A stretch of DNA of 62,486 bases, taken from positions 1 to 62,486 of IMG/VR virus record IMGVR_UViG_3300043395_001755. The stretch is one strand, 5' to 3'. The DNA comes from a virus. The notes beneath the pieces are model-generated. The model ran no database searches and was not told the DNA's origin. It saw only the letters and a list, made by a program, of their open reading frames with translations. A program made the translations under genes and the position numbers. This document shows positions 16,528 to 24,272 of the stretch, one piece after another (the first letter of the stretch is position 1; each line of letters opens with the position of its first letter).

Positions 16528-16840
16528 TAAAGAAATCCTCAGAATTTATTGCTTTATCATCAACATAATAATCAGCAGAAAATTTCACCCCTGTTCTAAG
16601 AGAAGTAAATTTAAGACCCCAAGAACGAAGTTGATCAAAAGTTTGTTCGTAATGATTTATTTTTGAACTACAACCTCTGGCAGTCTCTATTATTATAATA
16701 TGACCCTCTTGCCATAATTTGTTTACAAAATCAATTCTATCATAATATGGAGTTGCTTCATAGTAGTTCCATTTACCATCCTCTCCAAGTTGAGTATCGC
16801 ATAGAGTGTGATCTAAATCGATTATATATGTCTTTTTCAT
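16502..16840 (-). CDS. Small HAD-superfamily phosphatase
   Basis: A 112-residue HAD-fold protein with motif I DLDHTLCD (8-15), where the two aspartates are nucleophile and acid/base, motif II around IIIETARG, and a late acidic motif in YYVDDKAINSEDF. There is no cap insert. Such small phosphatases accompany capsule loci. In an HldE-like route one is needed to remove the distal phosphate (the GmhB step), which this protein could do. It overlaps both neighbours by 4 and 26 bp. Confidence 0.75.
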   Translation of the reverse strand: MKKTYIIDLDHTLCDTQLGEDGKWNYYEATPYYDRIDFVNKLWQEGHIIIIETARGCSSKINHYEQTFDQLRSWGLKFTSLRTGVKFSADYYVDDKAINSEDFFNGKSTISN

Positions 16841-18420
16841 TTTTCTACGATAAAGTCTTCGGTAACAAGAAAATCAAGTTCAGTTTCTTTAAGAACAAAG
16901 AAAGCATCTTCATAAGTAGTTAATATTGGTCTACCTTTGATATTAAAGGAAGTATTTAATATAACTGGAATTTTTTCAATATTATTCATCTCAGTTAAAA
17001 TATCATAAAACAATTCATGTTGCTCTTTTCTAACTGTTTGTAGTCTACTTGTATTATCTGCGTGAGTGATAGATGGCAACAACTCTCTATACTTTTCTTT
17101 TACAACAGGAGCGTAACTCATATAAACAGACTCATACGCATCATCAAAGTAAAGATTTCTATCTTCATATCTACAAACAGGAGCAAAGGGTCTAAACCAT
17201 TCTCTAAATTTAACTTTAGAGTTCAGCACATCCTTCATGTCAGCAAAAGAAGGATCGCAGATGATACTTCTATTACCCAATGCTCTAGGTCCAACTTCAG
17301 AATATCCTCTAATAATACCACCAATTTTACCTTGAGATATTAAATTTACGATCTTTTCTACCGAAACATCTTGAAATTTGAATTGTGATTTATATTCTTG
17401 AATTTTTTGTCTATCTAGAATATCAAAATTTCCATATACAACTGGATCTATTTTTTCTTGAACTTCTAAAAGATATTGTCCGAGAGATAATCCACAGTCA
17501 TTTGGATTTGGTGGAACATAGAAATTATAATTTCTCTCATTTAGATATTTTTTTAGTTTTTGATTAACTAAAACATTAAGAGCACATCCACCAGTAAAAA
17601 CTAAATTTGTAGTTTCTTTATATGAAATGATTTTTTCTAAGAGAGAAAATACTAATTTTTCAAAAGCATACTGAGATGTAGCAGCAAAATCGAAACTCAT
17701 TTGACCACTCAATGAGTCTTTAGATAGATCAATTCCCAATTTAAACTGTAAAACATTAAAGTTATCAGATTCAGTATGATTTTGATACGTAGAAAAGAAT
17801 TCAACTAGTGGTTCAATCCACTCATCTACAATATTACCATATGCACATATTCCCATAGTTTTTCCTGCCCATGCCAAACCATTACCAGTTTTAGGAATTT
17901 CTGAGATTGGAACAGCAATAGCCCTATAGGCACACCCAAGATTAATATCAACTCTATCATATGGAGTGATTCCATTATTATCACCATAAAAGAATCTAAC
18001 GGTGGTGGAAATGTTATCATCAACTCCACCACCATCAACAGACAAAATTAATGCTTCATCAAATGGTGACTGGTAGAATCCACATGCTGCGTGAGAGATG
18101 TGGTGCCATACTTGTTTTCTCTTGGAATTGGGGAAATGTTTAGTAAAGATTGGATCATCTTTCTCTGTAAATCCATTGTAAAGAATGACTTCAGGTTCAG
18201 AAATTATATTGTCCTTAATATAAGAATAGAATTGATCTCTAATAATATCATCTGTGCCTAGATCATCATGCTCTGCATTCTTTCCAAGAGCAGCATATCT
18301 GATATTAGAAATTCTTTCATATTCCAGAACTCTTAATTGATTATTTTTATCAACAAAGGTGACATTAGAATCATGAGATCCATACAAACTTAAAACTTTA
18401 TGGTCTTTTACACTTTTCAT
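16837..18420 (-). CDS. NodU/CmcH-family O-carbamoyltransferase
   Basis: A 527-residue carbamoyltransferase. The N-terminal Kae1-like domain has YGSHDSNV, HHISHAACGFY (metal ligands, 106-116) and SVDGGGVDDN. The C-terminal YrdC-like region has GYSEVGPRALGNRSI and LNTSFNIKGRPI. NodU, TobZ and relatives transfer a carbamoyl group from carbamoyl phosphate to a sugar hydroxyl using ATP. Related genes are common in cyanophages. Here it should decorate a sugar of the operon's glycan. Confidence 0.88.
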   Translation of the reverse strand: MKSVKDHKVLSLYGSHDSNVTFVDKNNQLRVLEYERISNIRYAALGKNAEHDDLGTDDIIRDQFYSYIKDNIISEPEVILYNGFTEKDDPIFTKHFPNSKRKQVWHHISHAACGFYQSPFDEALILSVDGGGVDDNISTTVRFFYGDNNGITPYDRVDINLGCAYRAIAVPISEIPKTGNGLAWAGKTMGICAYGNIVDEWIEPLVEFFSTYQNHTESDNFNVLQFKLGIDLSKDSLSGQMSFDFAATSQYAFEKLVFSLLEKIISYKETTNLVFTGGCALNVLVNQKLKKYLNERNYNFYVPPNPNDCGLSLGQYLLEVQEKIDPVVYGNFDILDRQKIQEYKSQFKFQDVSVEKIVNLISQGKIGGIIRGYSEVGPRALGNRSIICDPSFADMKDVLNSKVKFREWFRPFAPVCRYEDRNLYFDDAYESVYMSYAPVVKEKYRELLPSITHADNTSRLQTVRKEQHELFYDILTEMNNIEKIPVILNTSFNIKGRPILTTYEDAFFVLKETELDFLVTEDFIVEK

Positions 18421-19307
18421 TTTAAATAATTTCTATAAATATAATCTTCTATGGTCTGCTCAGTCAGAGCAATTTCATAGTTTTCTTTCACTGCATCATA
18501 ATGGTCTTTATAATATTCTTCTGTTAAGCATTCTGAATTAAAAGAAAGAACTCCATTTTCATCAGGAAGAATCATAATTATACCATCAATATTATAGAAA
18601 TCACCAATATCTGGAGCACCATAATAAATTGGAATTGTTCCAGTCAAGAAACAATCATGAATCTTTTCAGTGTAATAAGATTCGTAAGAATCATTCTCAA
18701 GACAAAACTGGAACATATAATCTTTAAGAGTTTCTAGTTTTGTAGGTGCATACTTAAAGTCTGCACCATAACCATACATATCAACTTGTCCTGTCTTCTC
18801 CAACTCTCTTGCAAATTCTAAGCGAAGTCTATGCCCTTCACTCATTACCTTATCAGAAACACAGCAAGAAACTAATTTTGTTTTTTCAAACAAACCATTT
18901 TCTTCAACAAGCGCCCCTTGACCAGGAATAAATTTAAAGAAGTCGGGATTACTTTGAATTAACTCTTTGTCGTGAGTGAAAATATATTCATAGGCATCAA
19001 TATATGGTTGAGGATTTCTTTTAATTTCTAAAGTCGTAGGATTATACCATCTAGGTTCAAAAAGAATTCCATACTTTTTTGAGCTCTTTTTATCTTGCAA
19101 TCCAAGAGCAATTAATCTTTCAGTATAAAAAGTTTCATCTCCCTCAGAAAGATTATTAAAAGTTTTCATATAGTTTCCATGACCTTCGTGAATCCATTCA
19201 ACATACTCAGGTACACGGTTTAGTGCAATATATCCATTTTGTTTTCCAAGTTGACACGTTCCCTTATAACAAAAAGTATCGTCAACTAATTTAAACTCTT
19301 TTTTCAT
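18417..19307 (-). CDS. Glycosyltransferase family 10 (alpha-1,3-fucosyltransferase-like)
   Basis: A 296-residue protein. The GT10 signature is clear at about 205-230: FCLENDSYESYYTEKIHD, then CFLTGTIPIYYGAPDI. This is the GDP-sugar binding site of alpha-1,3/1,4-fucosyltransferases. The N-terminal half is not recognisable. With the GT11 copies, it adds a second type of fucosyl-like linkage enzyme. It overlaps the carbamoyltransferase gene by 4 bp. Confidence 0.83.
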   Translation of the reverse strand: MKKEFKLVDDTFCYKGTCQLGKQNGYIALNRVPEYVEWIHEGHGNYMKTFNNLSEGDETFYTERLIALGLQDKKSSKKYGILFEPRWYNPTTLEIKRNPQPYIDAYEYIFTHDKELIQSNPDFFKFIPGQGALVEENGLFEKTKLVSCCVSDKVMSEGHRLRLEFARELEKTGQVDMYGYGADFKYAPTKLETLKDYMFQFCLENDSYESYYTEKIHDCFLTGTIPIYYGAPDIGDFYNIDGIIMILPDENGVLSFNSECLTEEYYKDHYDAVKENYEIALTEQTIEDYIYRNYLK

Positions 19308-19319
19308 TATTAACTCCCA

Positions 19320-20219
19320 TTAAAGTCCATTAAATTGTAAAAGATCAGAAAATAAACTAAAACTAACCGAAGGATTCATCGATAGAGCTCCCAAAAACAT
19401 ATTACTACTAGATCCAATAATATGGTTACATTTACTCGAAAGAATTACATCCATTAAGCAATACTCAATCTCCTCAAGATAATCTTCATGATTCATTGTT
19501 TGACTTACTCCAATCCAATCAATGTCATGTGAAAGTCTTTTAGGTCTTTCTGGTACAATACATTTATCTCCAAAAACTTTTACAAATTCATCAACAAATG
19601 GTTGAACTTGAGTAGTGATTAAAACACTATCATAATCATCCATTTTTAATTTAACATCACTAATAATAGATTCTAACATTTGTTGTGGTCTATGTCCATA
19701 TCCCTCATAGTGTAGTGATGTTCTTACCATTGCACATAATGTTTTGTTTGATAAGATATTTTCTTCTGATTCAATTTTTTTATAAAATGAATCATTTAGT
19801 TTAAACTTTGACCAACTTTTATTATATAAAGATCTAATGTCATTTAAAATATCTGGATCTTTATATTGTTCTTTATAAAATCCTTTACCAGAATACTTGG
19901 ATAAACAATATGGTATTTTTATTTCGTTAATATCAGAAGGATAAAGATGAGTAAAAAGATATTCTTCTGGATATTTTTCGTTTAGAATTTCACTTTCTTC
20001 AAAAAATTTCAAATAGAAGTTTTTCTCCAAAAAATTTTCAGGAAGATCTTTAGAAGAAACTAGATTTCCAACCAAATATTTTTCATCATAAATTCCAGTT
20101 TTGTTGGTTGTATGAAAATGAAGTTTGATATTATTTTCTTCACATACAGACAACCAAGAAAAAAACCCTATGAGAGTGCTGAAAACACCAGAAGAATTTG
20201 TTATTACAAAATTTTCCAA
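19320..20219 (-). CDS. Probable glycosyltransferase, O-fucosyltransferase/NodZ-like fold
   Basis: A 299-residue protein with weak but ordered resemblance to GT-B fucosyltransferases. ALCAMVRTSLH-type segment (CAMVRTSLHYEGYG) takes the place of the GDP-binding arginine strand, followed by DSVLITTQVQPFVDEF and, near the C-terminus, EYCLMDVILSSKCNHIIGSSSNMFLG. The last segment is like the LLSK-x-D-x-x-I-G-x-x-S-S-N block of GT23/GT68. The arginine motif is degenerate, so the donor is uncertain. Confidence 0.5.
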   Translation of the reverse strand: MENFVITNSSGVFSTLIGFFSWLSVCEENNIKLHFHTTNKTGIYDEKYLVGNLVSSKDLPENFLEKNFYLKFFEESEILNEKYPEEYLFTHLYPSDINEIKIPYCLSKYSGKGFYKEQYKDPDILNDIRSLYNKSWSKFKLNDSFYKKIESEENILSNKTLCAMVRTSLHYEGYGHRPQQMLESIISDVKLKMDDYDSVLITTQVQPFVDEFVKVFGDKCIVPERPKRLSHDIDWIGVSQTMNHEDYLEEIEYCLMDVILSSKCNHIIGSSSNMFLGALSMNPSVSFSLFSDLLQFNGL

Positions 20220-20222
20220 AAA

Positions 20223-21272
20223 TCAACTCCTGTTAACAATTTGCTCAGAAATCCAATTATAGGTTTTACGAATCCCTTCTTCAAGAGTCTGAGAATAATC
20301 CCATCCAAGTTTTTCGCGAATCAAATCATTATTCGAATTACGTCCACGAACTCCAAGAGGACCATCAATATGATTCTTTCCTACTACTTTACCAGAAACT
20401 TTAGCAGCAGTATCTACAAGTTGGTTAATGGTAACCATTTCTTCAGAACCAATATTCACTGGTCCAATGAAATCAGATTCCATCATTCTACGTGTTGCTT
20501 CAATACATTCGTCAATGTACAGGAAGGAACGAGTTTGTAGACCATCTCCCCACACATCGATTGTTCCACCTTCCTCTGGAAGGTAGGCAACTTTACGGCA
20601 GATTGCTGCAGGTGCTTTTTCTCTTCCACCTTCCCAGGTTCCTTCTGGTCCGAATATATTATGGTATCTAGCAACACGTACAGCAATATTATAGTTGCGA
20701 TGATAAGCAAAGTAGAGACGTTCCGAGAACAGTTTTTCCCATCCATATTCAGAATCTGGGTTAGCAGGATATGCGGACTCTTCACGACAATCTGGATTGT
20801 CTGGGTCTAGTTGATTATGCTCTGGATACATGCAAGCAGATCCAGAATAAAAGATTTTGGTTTTGTTTACACCTTTAGTCTCATTTAGTTGGTGCTGCGC
20901 TTCAAGAACGTTCAGATTAATAGTTGCAGAATTATGCATAATATCTGCATCATTCTCACCAGTGAAGACAAATCCAGCGCCACCCATATCAGCAGCAAAC
21001 TGATAGATTTCATCAAAAGGTTCAGCAAACTTATCTACAATCTGTCGATAGAAATTACCAAGATATCCAGTAAAACGAAGGCATCGCTCAACGAATCTCA
21101 GGTCTCTTAAATCTCCTTGAATAAATTCATCTGCCTCAGAAATTGAATATTCTGGGTACTTAAGGTCTACACCGCGAACCCAATATCCTTCTGCCTTCAA
21201 TCTTTTTACCATGTGGCTTCCAATAAAACCACCAGCACCAAGTACAAGTGCCGTCTTTTTATAATCACTCAT
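20223..21272 (-). CDS. GDP-mannose 3,5-epimerase-like
   Basis: A 349-residue extended SDR. It has the NAD motif GAGGFIGSH (12-20), AADMGGAGF (93-101), FYSGSACMYP with Cys147, YGWEK with Tyr176 and Lys180, and REKAPAA with Lys219. The Cys and Lys pair is 72 residues apart, as for the acid/base pair of plant GDP-mannose 3,5-epimerase. The enzyme would make GDP-L-galactose or GDP-L-gulose from GDP-mannose. It is the first gene of the long glycan operon. A UDP-sugar epimerase is less likely given the GME-specific motifs. Confidence 0.85.
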   Translation of the reverse strand: MSDYKKTALVLGAGGFIGSHMVKRLKAEGYWVRGVDLKYPEYSISEADEFIQGDLRDLRFVERCLRFTGYLGNFYRQIVDKFAEPFDEIYQFAADMGGAGFVFTGENDADIMHNSATINLNVLEAQHQLNETKGVNKTKIFYSGSACMYPEHNQLDPDNPDCREESAYPANPDSEYGWEKLFSERLYFAYHRNYNIAVRVARYHNIFGPEGTWEGGREKAPAAICRKVAYLPEEGGTIDVWGDGLQTRSFLYIDECIEATRRMMESDFIGPVNIGSEEMVTINQLVDTAAKVSGKVVGKNHIDGPLGVRGRNSNNDLIREKLGWDYSQTLEEGIRKTYNWISEQIVNRS

Positions 21273-21298
21273 AGATTAATAAATTTCTCTTAGTATAT

Positions 21299-21327
21299 AT
21301 TATACAAAAAAAGAGGAGTTTATGCAA
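21299..21327 (-). promoter_or_regulatory. Promoter of the glycan operon
   Basis: TATAAT (21304-21299) lies 27 bp upstream of the GME start codon. A weak -35, TTGCAT (21327-21322), is 17 bp away, within the loop of the preceding terminator. This nested layout also occurs at hli and tRNA-Ala. Confidence 0.5.
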
Positions 21328-21335
21328 CTCCTCTT
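21306..21335 (-). terminator. Strong intrinsic terminator before the glycan operon
   Basis: A perfect 10-bp stem AAGAGGAGTT/AACTCCTCTT (21311-21320 and 21326-21335) with a five-base loop and a run of T on the minus strand. Confidence 0.85.
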
Positions 21336-21481
21336 AATAAATTCAGGCTCGCCACTTGCCCTTTGACTGGAGGCAAGAAACCAGGCGGAGAAAGAATTCC
21401 CCATCCGCACCACTTGCTCTTGAGAGAAGCAAGAAACTCATAGGGGTCATACTTGACTCCACCACTTAGTTTTGTGAAACT
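21336..21481 (-). ncRNA. Candidate structured RNA with twin hairpins
   Basis: This stretch follows the 77-residue gene and ends in the terminator. It holds a perfect 8-bp hairpin CTTAGTTT/AAACTAAG (21462-21481) and two similar stem-loops, SL1 (21413-21433, CTTGCT/AGCAAG) and SL2 (21355-21377, CTTGCC/GGCAAG). On the minus strand each is preceded by TTT and followed by TGG. A 35-codon frame (21343-21450) with a GGAG site is the coding alternative. The two repeats sit in different frames of it, which favours RNA structure. Confidence 0.4.
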
Positions 21482-21699
21482 AAGAAAAGTTGGGTTAACT
21501 TTGATATCTCGGTAATACCAAAGAATGCACATAAGAATAATACATCCCAAAGTTTTAGTTTAATTGCAAAAGGTACTGTGAGTAATCCCCCAACAACTTT
21601 TATCATTAAACCATATTTAAATTCTCCCCATAGCATAGTTTGATAACCAATTATGAGAAGAATGTTTCCAATCCACCGAAGCAAATCAGATTTAGACAT
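21466..21699 (-). CDS. Small membrane protein, unknown function
   Basis: A 77-residue protein with two or three hydrophobic segments (about 8-24, 32-46 and 48-62) and few charges after a polar N-terminus MSKSDLLRW. No family is recognised. It starts at ATG with a distant GGGAG. It lies between an oxygenase gene and the structured RNA region. Confidence 0.6.
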   Translation of the reverse strand: MSKSDLLRWIGNILLIIGYQTMLWGEFKYGLMIKVVGGLLTVPFAIKLKLWDVLFLCAFFGITEISKLTQLFLVSQN

Positions 21700-21750
21700 A
21701 AGGGGTTTTGCTCCCGACCAGTGCTGTTAAAGTCCATCCGTGACTATTTA

Positions 21751-22284
21751 CTATACAAAAGAACACCATCCAGTTGAAATGTATTTTGTTTCTCTATTTG
21801 AAACAATTCCATAATGGCTATGTGTCCATCCTGAAGGCCATATTAACAGATTTCCTGCTCTTGGATTTGCTTTAAACTTTTGTTGTGGCCAATATGTTTG
21901 TCCACCATCCTTAACATCATTCAAGTAAATCATCCAAGCAAGTAGTCTTTTTGAATCAAAGTTACTTTTACCATTCTCCATATGTTCTCCAGAATATGAC
22001 ATTCCCGGATAGTATTTTTGAAGATTATAATACTCATCTATTTTCCATGGATCACATACTTCAGATAAAAATGGATGTTTTTTGACATACATTTTTATAC
22101 AAGCACGCAAACACTTAACTAAAAATTGATGAGGAGTATTATAGATTGAACATGGTTTAGAGTAGTAAATATTTTCTCGTTTAGTAAGATCAGAGGAATC
22201 AATGTAATTAATAATTTCTCCGCATTCTAAATTACTTAATGCTCTTTTTTTTAAAAAAATGTACTTGTCTCTAATCTTTAACAT
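21751..22284 (-). CDS. 2-oxoglutarate/Fe(II)-dependent oxygenase (prolyl 4-hydroxylase-like)
   Basis: A 177-residue dioxygenase. The double-stranded beta-helix core runs from about residue 85: GEHMENG supplies the first iron ligand (His, then Glu in the usual Asp position), WMIYLNDVKDGGQTYWP the next strands, GNLLIWPSGWTHSHYG the distal histidine and RETKYISTGW the 2OG-binding arginine. Substrate unknown. It is one of three such enzymes in the window. Its start overlaps the preceding small gene by 14 bp. Confidence 0.8.
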   Translation of the reverse strand: MLKIRDKYIFLKKRALSNLECGEIINYIDSSDLTKRENIYYSKPCSIYNTPHQFLVKCLRACIKMYVKKHPFLSEVCDPWKIDEYYNLQKYYPGMSYSGEHMENGKSNFDSKRLLAWMIYLNDVKDGGQTYWPQQKFKANPRAGNLLIWPSGWTHSHYGIVSNRETKYISTGWCSFV

Positions 22285-22501
22285 AACAAGGAACTCTGTC
22301 AGGATCTAACCATTTTGCATACTCAATGTCTTCCATTGCAGTAGTACATTGTAGACCATTATCAAAAAGATAAATGTCATTCCAGCGTTTAGTGTACTCA
22401 TTCTGTTTTTGCATACGGTAATCAGGTTTACCGTTGATTTCAAGAATACCAACTTCCACAAAGCGATATCCTTCACGTTCCAAAAGAACTTTAGTTGCCA
22501 T
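22271..22501 (-). CDS. Conserved-looking small protein, unknown function
   Basis: A 76-residue soluble protein with the pattern of a compact alpha/beta fold: EGYRFVEVGILEINGKPDYRM then YLFDNGLQCTTAMEDIEYAKW. No known motif. Its ATG overlaps the stop of the 43-residue gene upstream (TAATG), so it is translationally coupled. Confidence 0.6.
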   Translation of the reverse strand: MATKVLLEREGYRFVEVGILEINGKPDYRMQKQNEYTKRWNDIYLFDNGLQCTTAMEDIEYAKWLDPDRVPCYVKD

Positions 22502-22632
22502 TAGTTGATGTAAATATAATCCAAATGTTGTTGTTTAAACGTATCAATTTGTTCTTGTGTCTCAAAGAACTTACGCAAAACAACATTTGGAAATTCTGCG
22601 TATTGATACTCAAGTTTGATTAGATTTTTCAT
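22501..22632 (-). CDS. 43-residue protein, unknown function
   Basis: A short frame starting MKNLIKLEYQYAEFPNVV, rich in aromatic and charged residues. It is coupled on both sides by start/stop overlaps (TGATG upstream, TAATG downstream), which supports it as a real gene in a chain of small early genes. Function unknown. Confidence 0.6.
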   Translation of the reverse strand: MKNLIKLEYQYAEFPNVVLRKFFETQEQIDTFKQQHLDYIYIN

Positions 22633-22847
22633 CATGCAACCTCAACTGATTCAAGATCTGCAAGGACATATTCCATAAGCATTTCATAGTCATCTAGAGG
22701 ATCACCAGAGAATACTACACCTTCGTTCTCATAGAAACGACGAACCTTCTTATAAAGTTTCGGATTCTTTACATCAAGGTAGAAGTCACCGTTTGCTGCT
22801 CCACGAAGAGTTTGGATGTCTTTCTTGAATTTTGCTGTGAGAGTCAT
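22632..22847 (-). CDS. Small acidic protein, unknown function
   Basis: A 71-residue protein beginning MTLTAKFKKDIQTLRGAANGD and ending in the acidic DDYEMLMEYVLADLESVEVA. No motif recognised. ATG 22847 is chosen because a consensus promoter (22870-22898) lies just upstream; the frame extends to 22898 but that part holds the promoter. First gene of a four-gene unit ending with the 2OG oxygenase. Confidence 0.65.
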   Translation of the reverse strand: MTLTAKFKKDIQTLRGAANGDFYLDVKNPKLYKKVRRFYENEGVVFSGDPLDDYEMLMEYVLADLESVEVA

Positions 22848-22869
22848 TGTTTTGAATGTTGACCTTAGT

Positions 22870-22898
22870 ATTATAAGGGTTTGACTTGGAGAAGTCAA
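22870..22898 (-). promoter_or_regulatory. sigma70-like promoter
   Basis: TTGACT (22898-22893), 17 bp, TATAAT (22875-22870), about 22 bp before the start codon of the 71-residue gene. It lies between that gene and tRNA-Met. Confidence 0.7.
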
Positions 22899-22923
22899 GA
22901 TGGACAGTAGAGTTTCTGTCCTA

Positions 22924-22996
22924 TGCTCGTTACTGGGATCGAACCAGTCTATCAGGTCTTATGAGGACCGCGCTTTCGCCAGAGAGCTAAACGAGC
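22924..22996 (-). tRNA. tRNA-Met (CAT)
   Basis: Acceptor GCTCGTT/AACGAGC, T-arm with GGTTCGATCCC, anticodon loop CTCATAA. A tRNA-Ile with modified CAU anticodon cannot be excluded. No CCA is encoded. One weak pair in the anticodon stem. Confidence 0.85.
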
Positions 22997-23018
22997 GTTT
23001 GATAATTGAAATAGAAAA

Positions 23019-23453
23019 TTATTTTTTATTTTTAGATCTATATGTAGGAGTTTGTGCATGACAATTAGGACAAAGAATACGAAGATTTTCTAAACGATTA
23101 TCACTCGGATTTCCATTAATATGATCCAATTCTATTGGTGCCAATTTTCCCATCCATTCAGTTATTCCACAAGATTCGCACTTATGTTGTTTTAGACCTT
23201 CTGTTATTAGACGATTTTTAAGTCTATGTGAAGATGTTTCTTTATTTTTTACCAATACTTCGTTTAATGGTAAAGGATTATATCCAGAATTTCTAAAATG
23301 ACTAAAGTTTAAATTCAACTCTATAGATCTTTTTTTTAGAAGAGAATTAGTTGCTCTTGACATATTCAGATATGTCGCTACTTCACTAAAACTATTACAT
23401 TTTGGCAAAGCTTCTATTAATTGTTCATCAGTCCAAGTAGGTCTTTTTGCCAT
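23019..23453 (-). CDS. HNH homing endonuclease
   Basis: A 144-residue free-standing endonuclease. The N-terminal part (about 1-60) looks like a helix-turn-helix DNA-binding region (WTDEQLIEALPKCNSFSEVA). The HNH domain has the zinc knuckle CESC, ELDHINGNPSDNRLENL and LCPNCHAQT. It lies between tRNA-Met and tRNA-Ile and has a late promoter. Probably an intergenic mobile gene that inserts near tRNA genes. Confidence 0.88.
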   Translation of the reverse strand: MAKRPTWTDEQLIEALPKCNSFSEVATYLNMSRATNSLLKKRSIELNLNFSHFRNSGYNPLPLNEVLVKNKETSSHRLKNRLITEGLKQHKCESCGITEWMGKLAPIELDHINGNPSDNRLENLRILCPNCHAQTPTYRSKNKK

Positions 23454-23477
23454 TATAGTCGAAAAAGTAACACTATC

Positions 23478-23485
23478 TATTTATA
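23478..23485 (-). promoter_or_regulatory. T4-type late promoter of the HNH gene
   Basis: TATAAATA on the minus strand, 25 bp upstream of the HNH start codon, identical to the T4 late -10 consensus. Confidence 0.65.
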
Positions 23486-23499
23486 ACTAGGATAGTGGA

Positions 23500-23571
23500 T
23501 GGGAATACTGGGAGTTGAACCCAGACTAAGCCCTTATAAGGAGCCCGCTCTAACCATTAAGCTATACTCCC
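23500..23571 (-). tRNA. tRNA-Ile (TAT)
   Basis: Acceptor GGGAGTA/TATTCCC with one wobble pair, T-arm CTGGG/CCCAG, anticodon loop CTTATAA giving UAU, which reads AUA. AUA is frequent in AT-rich phages and rare in the host. Confidence 0.8.
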
Positions 23572-23584
23572 TTGAACCAGGTCT

Positions 23585-23613
23585 ATTGTAGAGGACCTGG
23601 AACTCTGTGTCAA
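23585..23613 (-). promoter_or_regulatory. sigma70-like promoter of tRNA-Ile
   Basis: TTGACA (23613-23608), 17 bp, TACAAT (23590-23585), directly upstream of tRNA-Ile. The -10 lies in the loop of a hairpin CCAGGTC/GACCTGG. Confidence 0.65.
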
Positions 23614-23840
23614 GAACCTTCTTCGTGGTCGGTGTGTATTCGTATTACATCGTCATCCACATCAGATTCTACTGCAAACTTTATGGTTTCGTTGTATGGA
23701 ACTATCACTGCGCTTCTATCTCCATCAGTAATGATAAATGATTCCCCGTTTTCTACTCTTTCTATTAGTGTGTCAAAATCTTCTTGAAACTCTTGAACTG
23801 TAAACTTTTGGAGATCGGAAAGTTCTGGATACATTTTCAT
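23610..23840 (-). CDS. Phd/YefM-family antitoxin-like protein
   Basis: A 76-residue protein. The core FTVQEFQEDFDTLIERV followed by NGESFIITDGDRSAVIVPYNE matches the DNA-binding N-terminal domain of Phd/YefM antitoxins. The acidic C-terminus (SDVDDDVIRIHTDHEEGS) would be the toxin-binding tail. The start is ATG 23840; the frame runs further upstream only by reading through tRNA-Pro. No Doc- or YoeB-like toxin is seen next to it, so it may neutralise a host toxin or act as a regulator. Confidence 0.75.
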   Translation of the reverse strand: MKMYPELSDLQKFTVQEFQEDFDTLIERVENGESFIITDGDRSAVIVPYNETIKFAVESDVDDDVIRIHTDHEEGS

Positions 23841-23857
23841 AAAGTGAAGTTTTATGA

Positions 23858-23931
23858 TCCGAGTTGCAGGATTCGAACCTGCGACCCTCTGCTCCCAAAG
23901 CAGATGCGCTACCAAACTGCGCTAAACCCGG
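23858..23931 (-). tRNA. tRNA-Pro (TGG)
   Basis: Acceptor CCGGGTT/AACTCGG, T-arm GCAGG-TTCGAAT-CCTGC, anticodon stem TCTGC/GCAGA with loop TTTGGGA. All arms pair well. Confidence 0.92.
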
Positions 23932-24048
23932 TTATTTGTGTCTGTGTATGTACATAATACCAGCAAATGGTACGATTGTCAACCCACATCCACAAAGAAA
24001 AAGAAAAAAAGGACTTGCTGCTAATGTTTCAACAAGATGAAAAATCAT
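23932..24048 (-). CDS. 38-residue membrane peptide
   Basis: A short frame starting MIFHLVETLAASPFF with one long hydrophobic helix (about 10-33) and a basic C-terminus IHRHK. Its ATG overlaps the preceding stop (ATGA), indicating coupling. Its stop abuts the 5' end of tRNA-Pro. The promoter of tRNA-Pro lies within it. Function unknown. Confidence 0.55.
   Translation of the reverse strand: MIFHLVETLAASPFFLFLCGCGLTIVPFAGIMYIHRHK
23954..23982 (-). promoter_or_regulatory. sigma70-like promoter of tRNA-Pro
   Basis: TTGACA (23982-23977), 17 bp, TATTAT (23959-23954), about 23 bp upstream of tRNA-Pro and inside the 38-residue gene. Confidence 0.65.
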
Positions 24049-24272
24049 CTTCCTCTCCAGTTCTTGTATTCATAATAGAAGTATTGGTCCGTTTCGTCAA
24101 GCCCCTGTAAAGGGGAATGAACATCCCAATATGACCACTCAATACAAAACTGTTTAATATGTATATCATTAGCAGCAGTCTTTACACCATACATTCTTGA
24201 AAAAGCAGACATTGCGAACCAATATCTCTGCCTAATGTGCGGTTCCATTTCCTTTATAGTCTTTGGAGTCAT
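24045..24272 (-). CDS. Small soluble protein, unknown function
   Basis: A 75-residue aromatic-rich protein starting MTPKTIKEMEPHIRQRYWF. A strong AGGAGG ribosome-binding site precedes ATG 24272, deciding the start over a longer frame to 24329. It overlaps the 39-residue membrane gene at its 5' end and the 38-residue gene at its 3' end. No motif recognised. Confidence 0.65.
   Translation of the reverse strand: MTPKTIKEMEPHIRQRYWFAMSAFSRMYGVKTAANDIHIKQFCIEWSYWDVHSPLQGLDETDQYFYYEYKNWRGR

Noticed and set aside
21320-21550. 76-residue frame overlapping the small membrane protein
   Set aside because: It runs through the twin hairpins and the terminator and overlaps a better frame. The 35-codon alternative (21343-21450) has a ribosome-binding site but is treated as less likely than a structured RNA.
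23841-23915. N-terminal extension of the antitoxin frame
   Set aside because: The extra residues are the translated tRNA-Pro sequence; the real start is ATG 23840.
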